Origin: Prevotella sp. CAG:924
GTDB taxonomy: Bacteria; Bacteroidota; Bacteroidia; Bacteroidales; Bacteroidaceae
Length of the DNA stretch: 10,132 bases
Assembly (NCBI GenBank): GCA_000431975.1
Contig: HF988440.1
Location: forward strand, 1-10,132
Direction of reading: 5' to 3'
A program made the position numbers and the translations under genes. The notes under the pieces were generated by a model that ran no database searches, had not been told where the DNA came from, and was given only the letters and a program-made list of their open reading frames with translations. Shown here piece by piece: positions 5,352 through 10,132 of this stretch (its first letter is position 1; the number at the start of each line of letters is the position of its first letter).

Positions 5352-7066
5352 TACTGAAAGCATTGTATGACTATTACCACCGGTGCGGCAATCTGCCAGC
5401 ACCGGGCATGGAATTAAAAGAAATTGGTTTTATAATAGTAATCAGTAACGAAGGCAAGTTTATACGTTTTGAGGACAGGCGTATAGACAAAAAGTCTGCG
5501 CAACAGTTTCTTGTAAAGAAGAGTGTCGGCAGATCGAGTGCTCCGGTGGCTAACTATCTTTATGATAATAGTCAATACGTGTTTGGCTACTCCAATAAAG
5601 GAGATACACAAAGCATGCGTAAATATTTTGATGTATTTAAAGCCAAAATAAAAGATATATACGAGAAACATCCTGACAATAACGATATAAAAGCTGTCTA
5701 TGCCTTTTATCAGCAAGATCTTTCAGATGTTATAGAGACAATGATGAAAGACAGCCTTTGGGATGATATCGACAAGAATCTTAATAAGAAATATTCGATA
5801 TTTTCTTTCCGTATCGAAGGAGACAGGGATATTGTCGCCTCTAAAAAGGAATTGATGGATTTGAAAAAGGATGAAGATGGAACAGGCCAAGCATATTGTC
5901 TTGTGACAGGTAAGAAGGCAAATCCTGTGGAGGTGACAACAGCAACAATGATACCGGGTAGCCAGGCAACTGCAAAACTTGTCGCATTTCAAGTAAATTC
6001 CGGATATGATTCGTATGGAAAGTCAAAAGGCTATAATGCACCGATTTCGGAGGAAGCCGAGTTCGCATACACCACAGCGCTTAATGCGATGCTGGCCAAG
6101 GATTCTCACAATAAGTTTGTGATAGGTACGCGCACTTTCCTTTTCTGGGCTTCGTCAGATAGTGATGCCTCAAAGAAAACAGAGGAGGGCTTGTTCTCTT
6201 TGTTTGGAAAGTTCGAGGCTAATGAAGATGATCCTAACAGACGGATAGAACTGGTTCGTGACACGTTCATGTCTGTTTATAATGGGAAGCTGCATGCAAA
6301 TAAGGATGATAAATTTTTCATCTTAGGTCTGGCTCCTAATTCTGCAAGAATTGCAGTCGTGTATTGGAGTGAGCAGCCCTTGCGTGAGTTTGCTGGTTTG
6401 ATAAGCAGGCATTTTGAAGATATGGAGATTGTGGATACCCGTAAGGATAGGAAACCGTATGCGGGATTACATTCGATGCTTGGCAGTGTGACGCTTAGCG
6501 GAAAATCAAGTGACGCTGCTCCCAACCTGCCTGATGCCGTAGTTAAAAGTATTTTTCAAGGATTGCCATATCCCATGTCTTTATTCCAAGCATGCGTTCG
6601 ACGTATACGTGCAGAACAGTCCGTCACCATTGTACGGGCGGCCATAATAAAGGCATATCTGAACAGATTGAATAATAATAACGATATAAAAATAAAGATT
6701 ATGTTAGACAAAGAAAATCAAAATCAAGGGTATCTTTGCGGAAGGCTTTTCGCCGTTCTTGATAAGATACAAGAGGATGCCAATGGCATTCATTCCATTA
6801 GAGAAAGGTATATGAACTCTGCGTCTTCTACTCCGGCAACAGTATTCTCTACGGTTTTAAATCTTTCAGCTCATCATTTAGAGAAGTTGAATAATGGTAA
6901 GCAAGTTTATTATGAGAAATTGAAGCAGGAAATAATTTCTAAACTTGATGCAGACGGCTTCCCAGCCCATCTTTCCTTGCAGGATCAAGGGCGCTTCTTT
7001 GTGGGATATTATCATCAGCGTCAGGATTTTTTTACGAGCAAAGAGAATAAAGAAACAGAAGATTAA
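5348..7066 (+). CDS. cas8c: Cas8c (Csd1), large subunit of type I-C Cascade
   Basis: Cas8c is the large Cascade subunit that recognises the PAM and helps recruit Cas3. The 572-residue length fits Csd1. Family landmarks visible are the N-terminus MILKALYDYYHR, PVANYLYDNSQYVFG (66-80), CLVTGKK (184-190), GYDSYGKSKGYNAPIS (219-234), FAYTTALNAML (239-249) and TRTFLFWA (261-268). The C-terminal part is mainly helical, and its last 121 codons can be translated separately as Cas11c (see 6701-7066). The start overlaps the cas5c stop as ATGA and has a strong ribosome site. It forms the I-C signature together with cas5c and cas7c. No frameshift or truncation is seen. Confidence 0.96.
   Translation: MILKALYDYYHRCGNLPAPGMELKEIGFIIVISNEGKFIRFEDRRIDKKSAQQFLVKKSVGRSSAPVANYLYDNSQYVFGYSNKGDTQSMRKYFDVFKAKIKDIYEKHPDNNDIKAVYAFYQQDLSDVIETMMKDSLWDDIDKNLNKKYSIFSFRIEGDRDIVASKKELMDLKKDEDGTGQAYCLVTGKKANPVEVTTATMIPGSQATAKLVAFQVNSGYDSYGKSKGYNAPISEEAEFAYTTALNAMLAKDSHNKFVIGTRTFLFWASSDSDASKKTEEGLFSLFGKFEANEDDPNRRIELVRDTFMSVYNGKLHANKDDKFFILGLAPNSARIAVVYWSEQPLREFAGLISRHFEDMEIVDTRKDRKPYAGLHSMLGSVTLSGKSSDAAPNLPDAVVKSIFQGLPYPMSLFQACVRRIRAEQSVTIVRAAIIKAYLNRLNNNNDIKIKIMLDKENQNQGYLCGRLFAVLDKIQEDANGIHSIRERYMNSASSTPATVFSTVLNLSAHHLEKLNNGKQVYYEKLKQEIISKLDADGFPAHLSLQDQGRFFVGYYHQRQDFFTSKENKETED
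6701..7066 (+). CDS. cas11c: Predicted Cas11c small subunit from an internal start in cas8c
   Basis: Type I-C Cascade needs a small subunit, Cas11c, made by internal initiation within cas8c; this was shown for the Desulfovibrio system. Here an in-frame ATG at 6701 (codon 452 of cas8c) would give a 121-residue, helix-rich protein beginning MLDKENQNQGYLCGRLFAVL, close to the size known for Cas11c. The 30 nt before it are extremely A/T-rich (around 6669-6700), unlike the surrounding coding DNA and like Bacteroidetes initiation regions. TAAAG at about 6693-6697 is at best a weak Shine-Dalgarno. There is no separate cas11 gene in the operon. The function is inferred by homology and position; the exact start is a prediction. 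Confidence 0.65.
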   Translation: MLDKENQNQGYLCGRLFAVLDKIQEDANGIHSIRERYMNSASSTPATVFSTVLNLSAHHLEKLNNGKQVYYEKLKQEIISKLDADGFPAHLSLQDQGRFFVGYYHQRQDFFTSKENKETED

Positions 7067-7083
7067 TAACAATTTAAAAATAT

Positions 7084-7941
7084 ATGGTTATGTCAGAAAT
7101 TAAAAATAGAATAGATTTCGTTTATATGTTTGATGTACAGGATGGTAATCCTAATGGTGATCCCGATGCAGGTAATCTCCCGCGTGTAGATGCCGAAACA
7201 GGTATGGGACTTGTTACAGATGTATGTCTGAAACGTAAGGTGCGTAACTATGTTCAAGTAGCAAAAAATCTTGGGGACGGTTATGACATCTTTATTAAAG
7301 AGAAAGCCGTCTTGAATACCTTGATAGATAAGGCACACGATGATGCCGAGGTGAAAAGCGCCAAAGATAAGACAGAGGCTGCACGTCGCTTTATGTGTAA
7401 AAACTATTTTGATATCCGAACATTTGGAGCTGTTATGTCAACAGGAAAGAATGCTGGTCAGGTTCGTGGCCCTATTCAGCTTACATTTGCCCGCTCGGTC
7501 GATCCTGTTGAAACTTCAGAACATTCTATAACCCGTATGGCTGTTGCAACAGAGAAGGAGGCTGACAAGCAGGAGGGCGGCAATCGCACCATGGGTCGCA
7601 AGGCAACCGTTCCTTATGGACTTTATGTATGCCATGGATTTATTTCTGCAAATTTGGCACGACAGACAGGATTCTCTGAAGATGATCTCGCACTGTTTTG
7701 GGAAGCCCTGAAGAATATGTTCGACACAGACCGCTCTGCAGCACGCGGCTTGATGAGCGCACAGAAGCTGATTGTCTTCAAGCATGACAGTATGTTGGGC
7801 AATGCGCCTGCAAATAAATTGTTCGATTTGGTAACGGTCACTAAAATATGTGATGGGGCACCACGCTCATTTAAGGATTATTCTGTAACGATAGATAAGG
7901 ATAATGTCCCGTCAGGAGTAACGGTTGAAGAGCTCATATAA
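7084..7941 (+). CDS. cas7c: Cas7c (Csd2), crRNA backbone subunit of type I-C Cascade
   Basis: Multiple Cas7 copies coat the crRNA spacer and form the Cascade backbone. The 285-residue protein shows typical Csd2 motifs: NPNGDPDAGNLPR (22-34), DVCLKRKVRNYV (46-57), DIRTFGAV (110-117), GQVRGPIQ (125-132), RTMGRKATVPYGLY (168-181) and SAARGLMS (218-225). The gene lies 17 nt after cas8c and 3 nt before cas4. A start at the third codon (ATG at 7090, giving MSEIKNRIDF) is equally credible and fits relatives better; the region in front is A/T-rich without a Shine-Dalgarno. Intact. Confidence 0.97.
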   Translation: MVMSEIKNRIDFVYMFDVQDGNPNGDPDAGNLPRVDAETGMGLVTDVCLKRKVRNYVQVAKNLGDGYDIFIKEKAVLNTLIDKAHDDAEVKSAKDKTEAARRFMCKNYFDIRTFGAVMSTGKNAGQVRGPIQLTFARSVDPVETSEHSITRMAVATEKEADKQEGGNRTMGRKATVPYGLYVCHGFISANLARQTGFSEDDLALFWEALKNMFDTDRSAARGLMSAQKLIVFKHDSMLGNAPANKLFDLVTVTKICDGAPRSFKDYSVTIDKDNVPSGVTVEELI

Positions 7942-7944
7942 CCA

Positions 7945-8610
7945 ATGTATAGTGAGGACGATATGCTCATGCTGTCGGGGATTCAGCATTTTAGGTTCTG
8001 TCCCCGACAATGGGCTTTGATACATATCGAGCAGCAGTGGGATGACAACCGTCTGACCATCGAAGGGCAAATCATGCACAAACATGTGGATGATCCGTTT
8101 TACAGGCAAAAATGCGGTGATTTTATAACATTGCGTGCAGTGAACATCGCTTCGTGCGAACTGGGACTCTATGGCATTGCGGATGCCATAGAGCTGATCC
8201 CTGCTTCTACTTCAGAAAATACGATTTGTCATCCTAAATATCCGGGCCGCTGGAATCCGGTAGTTGTTGAATACAAGCACGGTAAGCCCAAACGGAATGA
8301 GATCGATGAAGTGCAGTTGGCGGCGCAGGTGATGTGTCTTGAGGAAATGTATGATATCCATATAGAATATGGAGTGTTCTTTTATGGTGAGATTCGTCAT
8401 CGTATCAGTGTGGATATCTCAGATTCCTTGCGTGACATCGTTAAAGAGTGCGCTGAAAGCATGCATGATATCTTTGTCAGGAAGGTCATACCCAAAGCCG
8501 TGTACGGCAAACATTGTGACAAATGTTCTCTTAAAGAAATTTGTATGCCTAACATCGCAAAGAATTGTATAACGGTGAGCAGCTATCTTAATAAAAATCT
8601 TTATCAATGA
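7945..8610 (+). CDS. cas4: Cas4, adaptation exonuclease with Fe-S cluster
   Basis: Cas4 works with Cas1-Cas2 to process prespacer ends and select those with a correct PAM. The 221-residue protein has the four expected cluster cysteines, C19 (FRFCPRQ) and C191, C194 and C200 (CDKCSLKEIC). It also has RecB-family nuclease residues: H45 (GQIMHKH), D80 (GIADAIEL), E109 and K111 (VVEYKHGK), and Q124/Q128 in motif QLAAQ. All key residues are present, so it should be active. It starts 3 nt after the cas7c stop and overlaps cas1 by 4 nt (ATGA), the usual I-C adaptation module order. Confidence 0.95.
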   Translation: MYSEDDMLMLSGIQHFRFCPRQWALIHIEQQWDDNRLTIEGQIMHKHVDDPFYRQKCGDFITLRAVNIASCELGLYGIADAIELIPASTSENTICHPKYPGRWNPVVVEYKHGKPKRNEIDEVQLAAQVMCLEEMYDIHIEYGVFFYGEIRHRISVDISDSLRDIVKECAESMHDIFVRKVIPKAVYGKHCDKCSLKEICMPNIAKNCITVSSYLNKNLYQ

Positions 8611-9629
8611 GAAAATTGTTGAATACCTTATACGTGACCACGCCGGAGGCGTATCTCAGCAAAGACGGACAAAATGTTGTCGTATCTGTCAATCAGAAAG
8701 AGATTTTCCGCATACCCTCTATTAATATAGAGAGCATCGTTACGTTTGGATATATGGGGGCAAGTCCCGGAGTGATGAAACTGTGTAATGATAATGGTAT
8801 TTCACTGACGTTCCTTTCTCCCAGCGGACGATTTGTAGGTAGGATACAGGGGGCCACTAAAGGAAATGTATTGTTGCGTAAAGCACAGTATCAGCTGTCT
8901 GATGATGAAGATTGGTCATTACATGTAGCAAGGTTGATGATAGCCGGTAAAATACAGAATTATCGTAATATCCTGAGACGCTTCATCCGTGATTATGGAG
9001 AACAGGAAGACATCAATATGGCTGTAGCGGTGCTGGAAAGTGCCAAACGTGATGCGTTGTCGGCTAAGGATAAGACAATGCTTATGGGATATGAAGGAAT
9101 GGCCTCGAATGCTTATTTTGGGGTGTTGCCTATATTGATATTGAACCAAAAACAGGATTTCCCGTTCTGCGGCCGTAACCGTCGGCCGCCAAAAGATGCT
9201 GTAAATGCTATGTTGTCTTTCGCCTATACGTTGATAGCCAATGATTATATTGCTGCACTTGAAACAGTAGGACTGGATCCTTATGTCGGGTTTCTTCATA
9301 CCTTACGGCCGGGACGTGCTTCTTTGGCGTTGGATATGATGGAAGAACTGCGTGCTTATCTTGGTGACCGTTTTGTCCTGTCGTTGATCAATAAGAGACA
9401 AATAACCTCTAAGGATTTTCTTTCTCAAGGTGACCAAGGAGTTGTTATGACTGACAAGGGCAAGAAGGTGTTTATATCTGTATGGCAAGCAAGGAAGCGT
9501 GAGGTGATGACGCATCCGTATCTCAATGAGAAAATAGAAATTGGACTTTTACCGTATGTTCAGTCGATGTTGATGGCAAGGTTTATAAGGCAAGATATTG
9601 ATGATTATCCGGTTTTTTTAATAAAGTAA
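8607..9629 (+). CDS. cas1: Cas1 integrase, type I-C
   Basis: Cas1 is the metal-dependent integrase that inserts prespacers at the leader-repeat junction as a Cas1-Cas2 complex. The 340-residue length is normal. The N-terminal beta domain begins MRKLLNTLYVTTPEAYLSKDG. Active-site residues are E163 (GYEGMASNAYF), H231 (GFLHTLRPGRASLALD) and the acidic pair D243/E246 (LDMMEELR), the expected Glu-His-Asp/Glu set. It overlaps cas4 by 4 nt and precedes cas2 by 12 nt, so the adaptation genes are probably made in fixed ratio. Confidence 0.97.
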   Translation: MRKLLNTLYVTTPEAYLSKDGQNVVVSVNQKEIFRIPSINIESIVTFGYMGASPGVMKLCNDNGISLTFLSPSGRFVGRIQGATKGNVLLRKAQYQLSDDEDWSLHVARLMIAGKIQNYRNILRRFIRDYGEQEDINMAVAVLESAKRDALSAKDKTMLMGYEGMASNAYFGVLPILILNQKQDFPFCGRNRRPPKDAVNAMLSFAYTLIANDYIAALETVGLDPYVGFLHTLRPGRASLALDMMEELRAYLGDRFVLSLINKRQITSKDFLSQGDQGVVMTDKGKKVFISVWQARKREVMTHPYLNEKIEIGLLPYVQSMLMARFIRQDIDDYPVFLIK

Positions 9630-9641
9630 ATAGAGAGCTTT

Positions 9642-9932
9642 ATGTATATTCTTGTAACGTATGATGTAGATACAACCAATAAAGAGGGTGCTCGTCGATT
9701 GCGGAACGTGGCGAAGGCATGTGTTGACTATGGACAAAGAGTGCAGAATTCTGTTTTTGAATGTGAAGTGACAGAAGCGCAATATTGTATTTTGAAAGAA
9801 CGAATTAAAAACATAATTAATGCTTCTTCAGATAGTATTAGATTTTACGCCTTAAGTAAAAATGAACATAAACGAGTGGAAGTGCTAGGTGTTGAAACTG
9901 CTTATAAGGTTGATGACGCACTTATAATATAA
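9642..9932 (+). CDS. cas2: Cas2, adaptation complex subunit
   Basis: Cas2 is the central dimer that bridges two Cas1 dimers during spacer integration. The 96-residue protein has the ferredoxin-like Cas2 pattern, beginning MYILVTYDVDTT with the conserved Asp at D8, then RRLRNVAKACVDYGQRVQNSVFECEV and a C-terminal strand ending DDALII. A purine-rich AGAGAG site lies about 6 nt before the ATG. It is the last gene of the operon and is followed directly by the leader. Confidence 0.97.
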   Translation: MYILVTYDVDTTNKEGARRLRNVAKACVDYGQRVQNSVFECEVTEAQYCILKERIKNIINASSDSIRFYALSKNEHKRVEVLGVETAYKVDDALII

Positions 9933-10103
9933 GATTTTGCGGATGTGAAGTGGTACAAAAAACATCGCACTTTCGCATGTCTTGATAATCAGTAAGTTAA
10001 ACGCCTGTGAACGAAATGGCATTGCAGCTTCTTATGCGAAAATAAGATAATCGCATATTTCATAGCTTAATCCATTGGTTTACAAGGTGTAATTGGATAT
10101 ACA
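9933..10103 (+). promoter_or_regulatory. CRISPR leader
   Basis: This 171-bp AT-rich non-coding stretch lies between cas2 and the first repeat, the normal place for a type I-C leader. It should hold the pre-crRNA promoter and the signals Cas1-Cas2 read to integrate new spacers next to 10104. I found no clear TAnnTTTG box in it, so the array may use a diverged promoter or read-through from the operon; no intrinsic terminator is visible after cas2. Confidence 0.8.
10033..10057. repeat. Inverted repeat in the leader
   Basis: TATGCGA (10033-10039) and TCGCATA (10051-10057) are perfect 7-bp arms around an 11-nt A-rich centre, 46 bp upstream of the first repeat. The related string TTTCGCATG occurs at about 9971-9979. 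It may be a protein-binding or integration-anchoring site; this is inference from position. Confidence 0.4.
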
Positions 10104-10132
10104 GTCGCACCCTACGTGGGTGCGTGGATTGA
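10104..10132 (+). CRISPR. First repeat of a type I-C CRISPR array, cut by window end
   Basis: The last 29 bases match the start of the type I-C repeat family, which normally runs 32 nt and ends GGATTGAAAC. Arms CGCACCC (10106-10112) and GGGTGCG (10118-10124) pair perfectly around a TACGT loop. The stem ends at repeat position 21, and cutting there, as known for Cas5c, would leave an 11-nt crRNA 5' handle starting UGGAUUGA. Only one incomplete repeat is in the window, so repeat number, spacers and targets are unseen. The array is read in the same direction as the operon. Confidence 0.93.

Noticed and set aside
8919..9299. 126-codon minus-strand open frame within cas1
   Set aside because: It lies antisense to a clearly conserved cas1 gene and has no family features.
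2363..9932. A new CRISPR subtype or an added non-cas gene in the operon
   Set aside because: Gene order, protein lengths and motifs all fit standard type I-C, and no extra gene is present.

Overview
The window looks like chromosomal or genomic-island DNA from a Bacteroidales bacterium (Bacteroides, Phocaeicola, Prevotella or a relative). The clues are moderate to low GC, A-rich translation starts with few strong Shine-Dalgarno sequences, a textbook Bacteroidetes promoter (TTTG-N19-TAnnTTTG) in front of the operon, and protein sequences of Bacteroidales character. No species can be named from the sequence alone.

Layout. Bases 1-203 are non-coding and contain short near-repeats. Bases 204-1775 (minus strand) encode an AlbA_2/Schlafen-type protein with a GHKL-like ATPase segment and a C-terminal winged helix; a 12-bp tandem repeat lies in its linker. 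Bases 1776-2362 are a gene-poor junction. It holds a short orphan reading frame that may be a gene remnant, a strong minus-strand terminator hairpin, a tRNA-3'-end-like segment just upstream of that hairpin, and the promoter of the operon to the right. Bases 2363-9932 (plus strand) are a complete type I-C (Dvulg) CRISPR-Cas operon in canonical order: cas3, cas5c, cas8c (csd1), cas7c (csd2), cas4, cas1, cas2. An internal start in the 3' part of cas8c very probably makes the separate small subunit Cas11c. Bases 9933-10103 are the CRISPR leader. The first repeat of the array begins at 10104 and is cut by the window end, so no spacer can be read.

How it works together (known for type I-C, applied here by homology). 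Cas1, Cas2 and Cas4 select and trim prespacers and insert them at the leader-repeat junction. Cas5c replaces Cas6 and cuts the pre-crRNA at the 3' base of the repeat stem. Cas5c, Cas7c, Cas8c and Cas11c form Cascade on the crRNA. Cas3 (HD nuclease plus SF2 helicase) is recruited to degrade target DNA. All seven genes look intact. The operon is tight: two 4-nt ATGA overlaps and gaps of 3-61 nt, with no terminator inside it.

The main system is well known rather than new. The points most worth a second look are the predicted Cas11c internal start, the possible tRNA-type attachment scar between the Schlafen-like gene and the cas operon, the length-variable-looking DAIN repeat in the AlbA_2 protein, and small repeat structures in the cas 5' UTR and in the leader.
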